A stretch of DNA of 64,000 bases from Ustulina deusta (Eukaryota; Ascomycota; Sordariomycetes; Xylariales; Xylariaceae): the NCBI GenBank assembly GCA_023159155.1, contig JAJNNX010000009.1, forward strand, positions 868,001-932,000. The letters run 5' to 3'. Below the pieces are notes generated by a model that was not told where the DNA came from, did no database searches, and saw only the letters and a list, made by a program, of their open reading frames with translations. The translations under genes and the position numbers were made by a program. Below, piece after piece: positions 1-11,824 of the stretch (the first letter of the stretch is position 1; each line of letters opens with the position of its first letter).

Positions 1-1120
1 TCCGCCCAGCCAGTCCTTGAAACCAGACTGGATCAAGCTGATGCCGATGAGCTTGAAGATGTCAGTCACTTAACCCACTTACACAGACACAGGACAGGTG
101 CGGGAGGCGTTTACGAACCACTGCAACACCCGGGGGTCAGTCATTGTTATTTTGAGAGTGATGTGGAGGGGGTCAAAACTGTCGGGAGTTTCCAAAACAC
201 GAACGTGGCCTGAAAAGAGGCATTTATACTTTCAAAGTGGCCAGAACAGGGAAAGAATATGACTCCGAGAACTACTTACTGACGGTAGGGCCGGTGACCA
301 GAGGAGGGAAAATCTTCAGTATGATCCTGGGCGGGATGAAGGCGATGAGGAGTTCGATCAGCGCCGCGACGGCGGCGGTACCAATCAGGGCACCGTAGGC
401 GTCGGGACAAGGCAGCCTCGAGCCATCGTCGGCCACGGGACAGAACCCGTTCGCGTACATCTGCGTGAAGGCGCCCTCGGCGACTGGGATCACGGTGAAC
501 GAAACACCAACGACCGAGATCAGGCCGGTTCCGACGAAGTACCTGGCGCGACTTGTAAGCCGCCATTGCATCATACTACCTGCTTCATATCATATCATAT
601 GACGACATATCCCCGGCGTCACGAACGACGTCTCGGTGGCGTTTTGCCAGCATTGCATGTATTGCGAGCGGGATTCGAAGAATACGAGAAGAGCCAATCC
701 AACTTACGGTGTTCCGCGGATATGGAACCTGGTGATCTGGATCATGGACAGGATGCCCGAGACGATCAGCGCGGTCGACACGAGGTACTGCTGTAGCGCG
801 GTTTCGAGGTTGACGCCGGCCGCGCCGGACAGGATGATGGGGGGCGTGATGATGCCCGCGAGCATGGCCAGCGCGTGCTGGAAGCCGAGCAAGACGGCCA
901 GGAACACGGGCAGCCTGTCGTTGAGCCCGAAGAAGGGCGACACCTGGCGCTTCTTGCGCAGGAACGGGATGTTCGGGCGGAACAGAAACGCGTAGTCGTA
1001 CTCGCCCAGCAGCCCGTCTCGCGTCAGGAACGTCTTCTTCACGCCCTGCAGCCGGTCCCCTATGCTCCGCCGCGCGGCCGCCCGCGGCACGATCTGCGAG
1101 GGACCTTGGTCCTCGTCCAT
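1..1120 (-). CDS. Uric acid/xanthine permease (NCS2 family), 3' end cut by window edge
   Basis: Plasma-membrane proton symporter for uric acid/xanthine of the UapA/UapC type. Three exons are visible: 1120-708, 551-280 and 68-1 (continues beyond the window). The introns start GTAAGT at 707 and 279 and end in AAG and AAG. The joins restore family-like text: RFHIRGTP runs into RARYFVGTG, and GPTV runs into MTDIFKLIGISLI then SGFKDWAGG. The N-terminus carries the typical LFRPNIPFL and PPIILSGAAGVN segments before the first membrane spans. The start at 1120 (MDEDQGP) is the only ATG in frame near the conserved N-terminus. The catalytic and signature half lies outside the window, so uric acid versus general purine specificity cannot be decided. 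Confidence 0.88.
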
Positions 1121-2551
1121 GACGGGGCTGTTGTGGGCGATGACTAATGTATATTTATATATGTGTATATATATATATATATATAGGTGACAAGTTAGTA
1201 TGAAGGAAGTCCTTCTCCGTGGGTTAATGCTTGATTGGGTAGCGTTTCGATATTAAAGTTTTGTGCTAAATTGCAAGTTTGTTGGAGCTCAAAGCAGGGG
1301 TGGATAAAGGTCCCAAGAGAGTTCAATTCGTTGTTGATTTGTAGAGCCGACAACCTTCAAAGCTGTCAAGTAAATTTAAGAAATGGCTCAGCAGCCTCAA
1401 GCTATAACATATACTTCTATGTAATATCTCTACGGAGACGTTTAGTGTGACAGGGCTGGACCGGCCATGTCCAACCAACCCAAGCAGACATATCAGCTCC
1501 TGCAAGGACACGGAATACGGGACTAGCCGATGAGGCATGTCGCCCGGTGCCGGGGAGCTGGATTTTATCATTCTGTCGCATTATAGATTGGGGACTGGAT
1601 GTTCCGCAGACGATACTCTTGAACTTAGATGTAATTGACGCTCTACACTCTACACTCACAATGCCCGTTAGCCGTTCGCAATTGTAATGCCAAAACAAAC
1701 AACCCGAGATGGTGAAAGCCATTATCGTACTATCAGGCCATTTCGATAATAAAAGAATGATAATAAACGAGATAGGTAAGCTAACATCTAACAGAAGGGC
1801 ATTTCAATCGAACTCACCCTTCCCATCTCGAAAATGGCACGGGATCCCTTCGGCTAGGAGATCCGTGCCACGAATAGAACAAGCCATAAAAGTCGCTTGA
1901 GACATCGCTGGCAGCTCTGGATGGCTAGAGATAAGAAAGAGTTTTTCCGGCTTTGGTGGGGGATGTCATCCCACTGTATGGCGCGCTAGATAGATAATGT
2001 TGCTGAAATGGGAGCACCAGGAACGTCACCATCCCAGCTCTGACCATGTCCAATAATAGCATTCTGTAATAAGGCCTTGTCAGCTCCGATAAGGGAGTCC
2101 AGACATGGGTCCCCGGGCAAGTTCAGTTTCCAGGAGAGCAGGAAAAACGCGTCGCGTACGGCCGAACTAAGCTAGGCCTGGTCCCTGGAATATGGAGACC
2201 CCGAACCGACTAACACCGAAGATGATGGCGGGCGGGCGCCGCCGTAGTTGATCGCTGATATCTTTGTTGCGTACTTTCATTCTTGTGTTGGTAAACTCTG
2301 GAGACGGCCGCGTTGATCAATTCACAAGAATGGAAAGAAAAGAAAAACGAGAAAGGGAAAAGGTGAGGGGTAAGTAGCAGCCAGCATAGGAAATATGTTG
2401 ATCCCAAGGTCTGGTACTGGAAGATGTGAGCTGTAAGCCCATGACATCATGTCTCAGTGCGCAATCCCCTTTGAATATGTATGGAATATGGCTTGCCAAA
2501 GGGTTTCCCCGTTCGTTAAGGTAGAGAAAGATATGCCATCAATACACGGCC
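1121..2551. other. Intergenic, divergent promoter region; no gene seen
   Basis: It separates the permease (transcribed left) from the HET gene (transcribed right). It holds a TA-rich dinucleotide run at about 1150-1186. Only short overlapping open frames on both strands with no recognisable protein are present. No tRNA or transposon signature was seen. Confidence 0.5.
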
Positions 2552-5172
2552 ATGTCTTCAGAAGATAAGAAGGAGACCTCCAAGAAGAAGAATAAGGGGA
2601 GTTACGCGGTAGGCCTCTTGAGCCAAGCTAGCACTGTGGCGAAGAAGGCATGGGAAGACGGCACCTTAGTACGAACGCCAAAGGAGTTGTTGACGCAGTA
2701 CAATGTAAGCAAGTACAATCTCTGAAACATCTCACTTAGGGGACACAGCGCCAACATGACGTTTACTTGTCATAGCCGCTCGATCAATCCGAATTTTATT
2801 CGTACTCGGCATTACCTACGCCCACGAGCATACGGCTTTTAGAAGTCGGCGCTGGCAGCCCGGGAGATTTGATCCAGTGCAGACTACATGCCGTAGATCT
2901 GAGGGACAGTCCGAAATACATCGCTCTGTCGTATTCATGGGAGAAGGACGAATCTTGGACAAAGTTCGCTGCTAGCATTGCTGGAGGACTTCTAGGCGAT
3001 GCGTTGCGACATGTCGGGATCAACTTGCCCAAGTCTACTGACGCTGACGCTGATAACACTAGCAAGCGGGTGATGATGTGCGATGGCAAGAAGATGATCA
3101 TAAAGCCAAATCTATATGATGCGCTTCTACAGCTTAGACAAGTAGCCCCGGGCTATTATTGGATCGATGCAGTTTGTATGAATCAGAGCGACAATGCCGA
3201 GAAGACTCAACAAATTCGGATGAGTATGTCTGGATGAACAAGAAATGAAGCAACTACTAACAGGACTAATATTTAACAGTGAGTGATATATACCGCGCAT
3301 CCGAATCGGTTACCATTTGGCTAGGAAAATGCCCGCAGTTGCTCTCTCGAGGTGTTGCTCGCTTTGAAGCAGCCCAGGGCGATCTTGGGCTTATGGAAGA
3401 AGAGGATGAGAGGAGTGGTAAAAAGCAAATGCTGGGAGACGATTCCGAGTCGTACGCTTTCGTCGGGGCCGCATATCTATTATCTCGTCGCTGGTTTGGA
3501 AGGCTGTGGATTTTGCAAGAATTCTGTCTCGCCAGGCGCATCGACATTCAGTTTGGTGAACATCATATCCGCCCGGAAACCATCGTTGGCTTGATTCAAT
3601 CCTTCAAAGATCTTCTTGAGGGAAAGAGTAGTGGTGGCGAGGGTAAGAATGAGTTCGGATTTGCGAATGGTAAGCTTCCCTGAACTGGCTTTTGCATGAA
3701 CTCGCCACCACGTCTACATTCACTGAATCCCCGCTGCTACGATTACGACCACTGACTCTAGACACGTAGTATTTCGTCCCTTTTGGGGTCTCCACATCAA
3801 ATTTGTACCCCCTCTGTTCGAATCTCGCGACTTCTTCCAACAGGGCATGAAGTGGTCTTTAGAAGAGTGGCTTCATTTAACCCGTGGGCGATCGGCTTCG
3901 GATAACCGGGACTTCGTCAACGGAGGCCTTGCTCTAGTCCGACAAGCATCCCTCACGATAGACCAAAGCATGCAGCTCGAAGATGCGTTCCCGTCATCAC
4001 AACCCGGGCCGAGATTATGGCCATGTCTGCATGCGACAGCTGGCGTAGACAAATTTGAAGTATTTCTTAATCTCGCCGCATGTCTTCTGACGCAATGCCA
4101 GTCTGTCTTTCTCTTATCCCTCGGATCATTAGGGAATGATCCAAGTCTCCCAACTTGGGTACCCGAACCGGGATCACTGGACGAACGCGTTGTTGAGCCA
4201 CTCGCGTTTCAGAAGGGCACCAATTTCGGCGCTTGCGTGTCATCGCTTGCCTCGCCCAAGATTTCTCCTGACGGGCGGACTCTATATCTCCAAGCCGCTC
4301 GTCTTGGAACGGTGGAACACGTGCTGAAGAGGAAGATGGTTGTAGCCTTCGACCTCATCGACCTAGAGGGTGATATGATCTCGTTTCTGGAGTTTGCGGC
4401 GAAGATTCCGACTGAATACGGTCCTGCGCAGGAGAGCGGGCTGGATGCATTAGCCAGGACACTCATTGTAGATTCTCCACTGGATGGTGATCCTGTCATT
4501 GGACTGGTTGAGTATTTGAACACCGAGGTCTCTAAATTCCGTCACAAGCTGAACAGACTGAGCAAACTAAAACCGCAGCTCAGCGGCGTAGAGGGCTACA
4601 TCTCTCGCAAAATGGAGGCCCGGAACAATGACCCAAGCGGAGAAGAAGCGAAGACACTAGCAACACGACTAGACGAAGCATGGGCCAAGCTGAAGTCCAT
4701 ATATCCAAATAAGCCCTGGCCCCCGTCGGATGCGAAGCCTGGTCAGAAGCCAACTGACGAGCACCGGAACTTTGTGCAAGTTGCGGTGAAAGTGAACGGT
4801 TGGAGGACCTTATTCCTCACTCAAGAGGGTCTCCTGGGCCTCGGGGGTTGCTGGTTGGAGGAAGGAGAAGTAGTCATGTTGGTAGAGAGCGGTTACGTGC
4901 CGTATGTATTTGGCTCTGCAGAAGAGAATGCGAAGAAGCAAGTGAAAAGTGCGGAAGAAACTCTCGAACAACGCCGCAACGAGCCGCAACCGCTACCACC
5001 GAAGAGGCAAGAGAAACAGTCGGAGCTGAAGGCGAAGCTGGACCTGTTACAGAGCAGAATGGGCAAGCAAAGTGGTGCGTGGGTGCTGGATGGCGAGGCC
5101 TACGTGCACGGCGTCATGCATGGAGAAGCTATGGATGGATCGCGGGGTTTCGAGCCGATTGCTGTAAACTAA
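2552..5172 (+). CDS. HET-domain (heterokaryon incompatibility) protein
   Basis: Cytoplasmic allorecognition/immune-type protein; HET domains trigger a programmed cell-death response in filamentous ascomycetes. Four exons: 2552-2704, 2776-3223, 3280-3669 and 3770-5172, giving about 797 residues. The introns begin GTAAGC, GTATGT and GTAAGC and end TAG, CAG and TAG. All joins keep frame and restore continuous family text. Domain landmarks: YIALSYSW at residues 99-106, LYDALLQLR at about 164-172, WIDAVCMNQ at 180-188, YRASESVTIWLG just after the second intron, then LWILQEFCLARRI. The C-terminal half (LPTWVPEPGSLDE, then a charged E/K/Q-rich stretch) follows the usual HET-protein plan with no recognised second domain. 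The first 51 residues are lysine-rich and hydrophilic. The partner specificity is unknown. Confidence 0.88.
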
Positions 5173-5982
5173 TCTCATGATATATTGTATTCCGTTGCAT
5201 TTCTCTACCCGTCATTTGGCGCTACAATTTTTCGGCTCTCTTCGAAGCACAGACTTGTTAGGCTACCGACCACCCGATTCGGTAATCTTGAGCCCCGGAT
5301 CATGACTCTAGATCGATTTCTACATTACTAATCCTGCTGATTCCGTCGCTAGGAAGGAATGTTTTGACAGCGGTCATTGTGACTTGTGAAGTCTGCCCCC
5401 TTCGACTAGGAATGTTGGTGAGTAGAAACAGGGCGCTGTCGATAGTGTCGACATTTATATCCACCAGGACATAATCAACTCATTCCTCAAGCCACCGCGT
5501 TTATGTATGTCTCTTCGCTAGTTATTCTGCTACCGAAGCTAATGTGAAGACGCGAGAACTCTCATCGAACAGATCGCCGAGTTAAGACCGCGCGCTGGCT
5601 TCCCTGTCTCGTTCCTAACTTGGCAGGTTCTTAACGTTACTCTAGTCTGTGTGAATTTAACTTTATGGTAATAGTTTGATTAAACATATTAGTTGTTCGG
5701 GCCTGGATTAAGCTAAAAATTCATGACGAAACAGGAAGTTTATAAGGTTAAGTAAAGGAACTAGAGGGAAAATGATCATTACATTCTAAGTCCACTAGAT
5801 ATGATGTGACAACTTGCAATGGATAAAACAGGGCTTAACACTCTATGTTGTGTGCCGATAAGTAATAACGCATTGGCTTGTAGGCTACACATAGTTTAGG
5901 GATGCATTTTATCACTGTACTTTTCGATTGGATATCTTGAAAGTTATTTCTCAATGTATTATTTTCGCTCGGCCTGATTTAT
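5173..5982. other. Intergenic between convergent genes; nothing seen
   Basis: The space between the ends of the HET gene and the quinate repressor gene. Sequence is moderately AT-rich, with no open frame of note, no repeat and no RNA gene recognised. Confidence 0.5.
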
Positions 5983-8637
5983 CTACGGCTCCTGCTCGGT
6001 GATACTATCGAGTCGAGGCTGAAGTGGATAGGAGCGTTCTTCATCAGGTGATGATTTAAGCACTTCGGCACGCATCAACCGCCTCGGGGCTCTTCTCCCC
6101 GTAAATAACTCGAACTGGGCGAAGCCCTGTTCGGGCAGTAAATCCAAGCTATCCATAACTACCCATCCGCGATGTGCCTCTGCCCGAGTCTGGAGAATGA
6201 TGGGCGTGTTTAGGACCTTGTATGAAAAGTCTACTACAACGCCGCCTGTGGAACTACGCATCCAGGCCTCTGGAAGAGTGAAGTTCGGCGGAGGTTGGTT
6301 TCCGGTCTGCTGGGAGGGTATGCAGGAAACCACAATGGTCGGTTGGCGAAGGTGTTCAGGCCAGGGGTCATCTCGACTCCGCAGTATGTCGAAGGAAGTC
6401 TTCCCGTCGCCGACTTTACTCAGTAGGGGTATGTCATTCCTAGAAAGTAGCCGTTCGAAATGAGACACGAGCTTTTGTGCGTTTTCTGGAGATCGGTTGT
6501 AGACGACAATGTTCTGCACACCAAGCTGGAGCATGGAATACACAGCAGCACGAGCCATACCGCCGGCGCCGATCACGAGGCCTGCTGTGTTTGAGCGAAC
6601 GGCATTCGCTGGAGAGAGTCCCCTGCGTATACACGCTCGAATGCCTATCCAATCGGTGTTCTCCCCGTACAACGCAAGAACGGGGCCCGCGCTATTGCGG
6701 GCATTGGATAGAAGCGCAACGTCCGGTATGCTTCCGTCAAGATTTAAATGACGCACTGGAATTAATGTATTGACAGCGCCGATTGCTTTGGCATGGGTAC
6801 TGAGAGAGTGGGTAAGGCTGATGACTTCAACCTTGAATGGAAGGCCGACAGAAGCACCACCAAACGAAGGATCATGTATCAAATCCCGAATGTCGCTTAA
6901 GGAACTAGTAGAGTAGGGGCTATAAATGTGGCTCGTACCGAGAGCTTGTATTGCGGTGTTGTGCATGGCAGGCGAAAGACTGTGCTGGCAATTTGCACCA
7001 ACTACGTATAGCTTTAAAGCATCATCTGTCGCGAACGATGATCGCAAGGCTACAGTAGCCTGGCGGGAAGTAATAGAAGGCGCTATATATGAGGAGTCAT
7101 GATTGTCACTAGAACCAGACCCAAGTAGAGATTCCGGAAGAACTGACGTAAGAATTTTGTTTAAGCATGCGGAATGTCTGCCCTTCGCACCGGTATTGTA
7201 TGCCACCAATGGAATTTGTGGTTGTCCCGCGCCTGAGACAGAACAGCGGAGCATATTGATCTCAAAATTGTCCTCCACAGAAGAAGCAGGACGGGTGAAC
7301 TTCACGAGGTCGCAAGAAAAAGACTGCGCCCGACGATAGTAGGACATCCACGTTGGATCAACCCAAGATGGTGAGCGAGATGAGGACTCGAAATGGACAG
7401 CGCCGATGATCTTTGAGGTTTTTCTCCCTTCGGTGATACGACGGAGTACTCGATCGTCCAACCGTAGATCTACAGTGATGTATTCTGGGCAGAGCAACAG
7501 ACCGTGTTGGACATGCTCCACATAGGCGGCTCGTTGAGTATCATCGATGGAATGAGAGGTCGGCCACGGTACGTGATAGATTATAGGGATGACAACGTTT
7601 CTCCTTATCTCACCAACAGCTTTGCTTATTCGACTAGCGCGCTCCGAACTTAATTGGCTACCGCCAGAGGTCTTCGAGGCGAAAGCATCATCTAAAACGA
7701 TCTCAATGGCATCGGCGCCAGTTTCGATGTCTTCCGTCTCCCATTTATCCGCCAGTAATCTCGACAGGGGTATAGATACCGCGTAAGTGAATTGGCGGGT
7801 CTCTGTTGGGACCGAGGCAAGCGGAAAGGCGGATTCAATGAATGGAATAGACCTTGCTGGCATAACGAGAGAGAGAAACTTCAGGAAATGTCTCTCGACT
7901 CTTTTTAAAGTAAGATATGGAGCGGGAGACACCGGACCGTCTCCACTCGCCGCGGCCTCTGGCGCATCGTTCGGTTTCGAGCATCTCTCGGAAACATTGA
8001 AGAACTCAAAATTAGCAACAGCACGGAACGCTAATGCGGTATATTTCATCAGCTCCCGGATTTTGCTCTCGTCAGCCACCTGGAGATATTTTTGTATGGC
8101 TTCCGGATCTCTGGCGATGTGAATGACAGGGTGGGAAACTGAAAACTTCTCAAGAGGCGCATGGAGGCCAGGCTCTATCCAAGATGACACGATAATGCAA
8201 TCTCGTTGATGGTTAGCTAGAACGGTTTCCAGTATCCTATATTGCCGTCGCCGACACTCAATTGGGCCATGTTCTCTCTTGTATGCGACTGCAGACAATT
8301 CTGTCACATCCTTGAAGGTTTTGTCGAGGTCAACGACCCTACGCTTCATTGCCGTCGAGGCAATAATCGCTAGGGTAGACTTCCCAGAACCGCGTACCCC
8401 AATAAGCACAATGGATGCATCTGGTTCGAATGAGGCCTCTAGACTGGATTTCGGTGGCAGGTTTCTCGTACTACTTGGCAGGCTCGTACCACTACGGCTT
8501 TCCTGGGGCGACAGGTCATGCTGGCATGGCCGTTTTGAGGGTTCAAGGTCGGAGTAGATATGATATGCTTGTCGTTCGTTAATAGCCGCGACAGATGCGA
8601 ACCTCCTCTTCACCCCCGCTACCACCGTAGATGCCAT
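5983..8637 (-). CDS. qa-1S: Quinate pathway repressor, QA-1S/QutR type
   Basis: Represses the quinate cluster by acting on the QA-1F activator; the family derives from the last three domains of the pentafunctional AROM enzyme. Single exon, about 884 residues, close to the family's roughly 900. The ATG at 8637 (MASTVV) is used; the six codons upstream begin only with TTG. Order of domains: shikimate-kinase-like with an intact P-loop GVRGSGKST (about residues 80-88); type I dehydroquinase-like (GADAIEIVLDD, AVHFESS, DLVKFTRP); shikimate-dehydrogenase-like (HSLSPAMHNTA, LPFKVEV, NTDWIG, IGAGGMARAA). In the dehydroquinase-like part the arginine of the usual ELRVD motif is replaced (EIVLD), whereas the Schiff-base lysine position (LVKF) is retained. 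This fits a ligand-sensing rather than catalytic role, which is inferred. It diverges from the activator gene with an 850-bp shared promoter. Confidence 0.93.
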   Translation of the reverse strand: MASTVVAGVKRRFASVAAINERQAYHIYSDLEPSKRPCQHDLSPQESRSGTSLPSSTRNLPPKSSLEASFEPDASIVLIGVRGSGKSTLAIIASTAMKRRVVDLDKTFKDVTELSAVAYKREHGPIECRRRQYRILETVLANHQRDCIIVSSWIEPGLHAPLEKFSVSHPVIHIARDPEAIQKYLQVADESKIRELMKYTALAFRAVANFEFFNVSERCSKPNDAPEAAASGDGPVSPAPYLTLKRVERHFLKFLSLVMPARSIPFIESAFPLASVPTETRQFTYAVSIPLSRLLADKWETEDIETGADAIEIVLDDAFASKTSGGSQLSSERASRISKAVGEIRRNVVIPIIYHVPWPTSHSIDDTQRAAYVEHVQHGLLLCPEYITVDLRLDDRVLRRITEGRKTSKIIGAVHFESSSRSPSWVDPTWMSYYRRAQSFSCDLVKFTRPASSVEDNFEINMLRCSVSGAGQPQIPLVAYNTGAKGRHSACLNKILTSVLPESLLGSGSSDNHDSSYIAPSITSRQATVALRSSFATDDALKLYVVGANCQHSLSPAMHNTAIQALGTSHIYSPYSTSSLSDIRDLIHDPSFGGASVGLPFKVEVISLTHSLSTHAKAIGAVNTLIPVRHLNLDGSIPDVALLSNARNSAGPVLALYGENTDWIGIRACIRRGLSPANAVRSNTAGLVIGAGGMARAAVYSMLQLGVQNIVVYNRSPENAQKLVSHFERLLSRNDIPLLSKVGDGKTSFDILRSRDDPWPEHLRQPTIVVSCIPSQQTGNQPPPNFTLPEAWMRSSTGGVVVDFSYKVLNTPIILQTRAEAHRGWVVMDSLDLLPEQGFAQFELFTGRRAPRRLMRAEVLKSSPDEERSYPLQPRLDSITEQEP

Positions 8638-9487
8638 TTCTTTCCCTTCAAACAATAAGACGATAAGTAAATGTTATTGTTGGCATCCCCATAATTCCAT
8701 CGCTTGTCGTGCGTAACGGGTGTTCCACGCCTCTCTCCCGGCGGTGTAAATGACTGGAAACGATGGAGAGTGGATCAGCAGAACCATGCCTAAAGCACAA
8801 AACTGCTTCTTAGACTACGCAGGCCAAGCGCAACAGGTTTGGCAGTCAACAATGGTGGTTGAACACAAGTATGCTCTCTTCCTAATAATATGAGCAATGA
8901 CTTGTGGCTTCTGGTGAGTTGACAATAGTGTTGAAATGGTCTCATTAGCTCGCGCGACAACGACTTCAGCATCGGACGATGATTATGGGCCGACAATGGG
9001 GCGGCTCTTCGATAACGAAATGTATATCTGTCCTAGTAGCCCACCAAGCTTGTTCCACTGGGAGGGGGGTATCGTGCTTACAAAGAAGATGAAGAATTAG
9101 GGAGTATAGGTTGCCCTAATGACGAGAAATGACATAGAGATCCTAGGCACTAGATAGGGGAACACTCGGCCTGGATAAGTGTTCATCCAGGGGAGTATAC
9201 CTAGTAGCCAAGAACTACTCCGCATCCCCAGATTTCCCCACCGAACAGCCTCAAACCACTTGGCAATTCGAGGTTGTAAATCTATCTGGTGTGAAGGAAA
9301 TATACTCCAGGGTTAGGTCGCCGGCCGGAAAATGAGTTTGAGGCGCGCATTGAACCTGCATAGAGCATGAACACCAGGCTTACGCAACGGATATTCGAAA
9401 GATGAATGCACATGTTTCATCCGGGGTCCTGACGAGACGACGACACATGAGGCACCAAAGCCTAAATAGGATGGCAGACGAGTAGAC
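8638..9487. promoter_or_regulatory. Shared divergent promoter of repressor and activator genes
   Basis: 850 bp between the QA-1S-type and QA-1F-type start codons. It contains the 16-bp operator-like sequence at 9173-9188. No coding feature is credible here. Co-regulation of both regulators from this interval is the arrangement known in Neurospora and Aspergillus. Confidence 0.6.
9173..9188. promoter_or_regulatory. Predicted QA-1F/QutA activator binding site
   Basis: The sequence GGATAAGTGTTCATCC matches the remembered qa activator consensus GGRTAARYRYTTATCC at 15 of 16 positions; the exception is C at position 12. It sits inside a longer inverted repeat with CTGGAT/ATCCAG arms (9171-9190). 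It lies about 300 bp upstream of the activator and about 535 bp upstream of the repressor, consistent with autoregulation. Confidence 0.75.
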
Positions 9488-11824
9488 ATGGGTGGGAAGC
9501 GACAAAATGGTGCGGAGGAGACAAGGAGTAACAGTATCACTAAACGCCCAGCAAGCGAGCCAGCACCGAAACGACAACGTGTCTCGCGAGCATGTGATCA
9601 ATGTAGAGCTGCACGCGAGAAGTGCGACGGGATCCAGCCCCTTTGCTTCCCTTGCGCATCCCAAAATCGACCTTGCAGTTGGGAAGAACCCAAGAAGAAA
9701 CGTGGAGTCCAGACCGGATATATCAGGACATTAGAGATAGCTCTTGGCTGGATATTTGACAAGATACCCGAATCAGAAAATGCCCTTCACAGCCTGCTCA
9801 CACACGAAGGCGGTCAAGGACGATTGTTATTAGCTGGGAAGGATACCTCAGCCAGCACTCGTCTTCATCGCCGATGGAGGAAGAGTACCGTTCACGCAGA
9901 AATCGAGCGCGTGTTATCGGGAGATGCCGCCTCCGCGAGATCTGCGAATGGTTCAACCCCTGGCGAAGAGTCCGACGAAGATGGGCCTGAGAAAGGGACA
10001 CATGACACGAAGTCCACATCCGGTATTTTGGAACTGGCAGACCATCTAAAGAAGGAGGGCGCATTACCAAACATAACCCAACAGAGGGCCCAATGGCACA
10101 AAGATCTTACCACATCCAAGTCCAATAGTACGAAGCTGCTGAAAAATCTATCAAACTTTCAATCTCCTCCACCACCGAACACCGTCACGCTTCCTTCTAA
10201 CCACTGGCGGCTCCTCGACGTATATTTCTCATATACCCATATTTGGTTTCCAATACTCGAAAAGCACGAACTCCTGAAGACTGGGTATTCTTACCCAAAC
10301 GAGGGATTGCATATTACCCGTGACGCGCCGGGTTCTGCTGGACACGCTGAGCTCTGGGCTGCGTTAGCGCTGGCCTCTTACCAGGAAACCGCCAGCAGAA
10401 CCAGTGGAAGCGCCGAGGAGGTACCTACAAATCCCACGCATATAGAACCAAGGGAGAACTATCGTATAGCTCGCAACCTTATACCCGTTGAGGATGGCTG
10501 TTTCGAAGCTCGGCATATCAACGCGATCTTATTACTCACCTTAGTTAACATGGCCTGCAATGATCTCGGGGCTGCGTGGTTGTTGATAGGGATGGCAAGT
10601 CGGATTGCCCTCTCACTAAGACTCCATGAGAGTTTGGCCTCGACACGCCATAAACGTTCTACCCACACTTATATGGGATGTTTCATTCTAGACACTCTTC
10701 TCTCTGCACGCCTAGGTCTCCTACCGCACCTCAGGTCTAGTATGGCTCAGATAAATCTGCCTCGCCTTGATAATGACCTGGATGAGTGGCAACCGTGGAT
10801 TCCGTGTTCCGATTTTGGCCCTTCGAAACAGGACTCACGAATGCCTTCACACTCCATCAGTTCATTCGGTATGCTCCACAGAATTCACCTCGTCCTTTCC
10901 CGTCGACTCTGGGATGACCATGAAGATTCCCTGCAACCCGGAGATGCATTCTTGCATGCGCTTCACAACGCAGTCAGCTCATGTGGTGCACAAGCATCAT
11001 TATCGAGCTGCGTCTTAACTGGCGAATACATGACAGGCCAGCTTCCTTCCATTCATCTTTTGCGTCTTGCATATCTATATGCAGCAAGCATGTGCCAGGG
11101 ATTCCCTTACATGCAGCGTGCAGTGCTGAGTTGCGCTGAGAGCTACATGAACAACTTCGGCATATGCGGGCTATCTCCCTTAGTCCCTGTCTTTATGAAG
11201 CTCGTCGATCAACAAGTACGGAATGGTTCTCTTACAAGGGAGGAGAGTGGCCGATGGAAATTAATCGAAAAGGCAACTGAATCAGTTTGGACGAAATCAA
11301 CCCGGAACTCTGAACCAGGCACGGGAGTTGAGGATGTTCAATCTACGCATTATCCACAGCAATCAAACACAACTTTCGGGTTGGTTCCCGATGCACAATT
11401 GCAGCGGCAACCTTCAGCTGCCGCTTTGTTTCATCCAAATACCAACATCAACCACGGTTCTACGAATATGGGCATGTTATTTTCCCAAGACCCTATCACC
11501 GCGAAAATGCCGGGGCTTGCCAACCACGACCAACCACCCCCCGAAGCTGAAGCGCTGCGTCTGAATGGGCGCCCTACTGCCATTGGAGAATTTGAAGATA
11601 TGGACACACTCACGATATCACCGTCAATACACCACCCCCCAGAGGCCGGGCGGTCAAGCGTTAGTGGCGCAGCACTTGATTACGATACTATTCTAGATGA
11701 CATCGCATCTATTGAACGCACAAGCATGCCAGAGTCGGAAACTCAATTTATGGCAAATTTGGGGCTAAGGCCCGGAACTAATCTCGCTGACGTGTTTTCT
11801 CACGAGTTCATGGGCTTTTCTTAA
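9488..11824 (+). CDS. qa-1F: Quinate pathway transcriptional activator, QA-1F/QutA type (Zn2Cys6)
   Basis: Nuclear binuclear zinc-cluster activator that turns on the quinate genes when quinate relieves QA-1S repression. Single exon, 778 residues, from the ATG at 9488. The Zn2Cys6 cluster has cysteines at 36, 39, 46, 53, 56 and 63 (start RACDQCRAAREKCDG), with a basic PKRQRVSR run just before it and the family linker RGVQTGYIRTLEIALGWIF after it. The middle region (about residues 235-480, LLDVYFSYTHIWFPILEKHELL onward in pieces) is the fungal-specific transcription factor domain. The C-terminus is acidic and carries the activation region (LDYDTILDDIASIE). It faces away from the repressor gene and shares its promoter. 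Confidence 0.93.
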   Translation: MGGKRQNGAEETRSNSITKRPASEPAPKRQRVSRACDQCRAAREKCDGIQPLCFPCASQNRPCSWEEPKKKRGVQTGYIRTLEIALGWIFDKIPESENALHSLLTHEGGQGRLLLAGKDTSASTRLHRRWRKSTVHAEIERVLSGDAASARSANGSTPGEESDEDGPEKGTHDTKSTSGILELADHLKKEGALPNITQQRAQWHKDLTTSKSNSTKLLKNLSNFQSPPPPNTVTLPSNHWRLLDVYFSYTHIWFPILEKHELLKTGYSYPNEGLHITRDAPGSAGHAELWAALALASYQETASRTSGSAEEVPTNPTHIEPRENYRIARNLIPVEDGCFEARHINAILLLTLVNMACNDLGAAWLLIGMASRIALSLRLHESLASTRHKRSTHTYMGCFILDTLLSARLGLLPHLRSSMAQINLPRLDNDLDEWQPWIPCSDFGPSKQDSRMPSHSISSFGMLHRIHLVLSRRLWDDHEDSLQPGDAFLHALHNAVSSCGAQASLSSCVLTGEYMTGQLPSIHLLRLAYLYAASMCQGFPYMQRAVLSCAESYMNNFGICGLSPLVPVFMKLVDQQVRNGSLTREESGRWKLIEKATESVWTKSTRNSEPGTGVEDVQSTHYPQQSNTTFGLVPDAQLQRQPSAAALFHPNTNINHGSTNMGMLFSQDPITAKMPGLANHDQPPPEAEALRLNGRPTAIGEFEDMDTLTISPSIHHPPEAGRSSVSGAALDYDTILDDIASIERTSMPESETQFMANLGLRPGTNLADVFSHEFMGFS

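Noticed and set aside
8637..8655. Six-codon N-terminal extension of the repressor
   Set aside because: It begins with TTG; the ATG at 8637 is a normal start. The same reasoning shortened qa-y, qa-x and sulfite oxidase.
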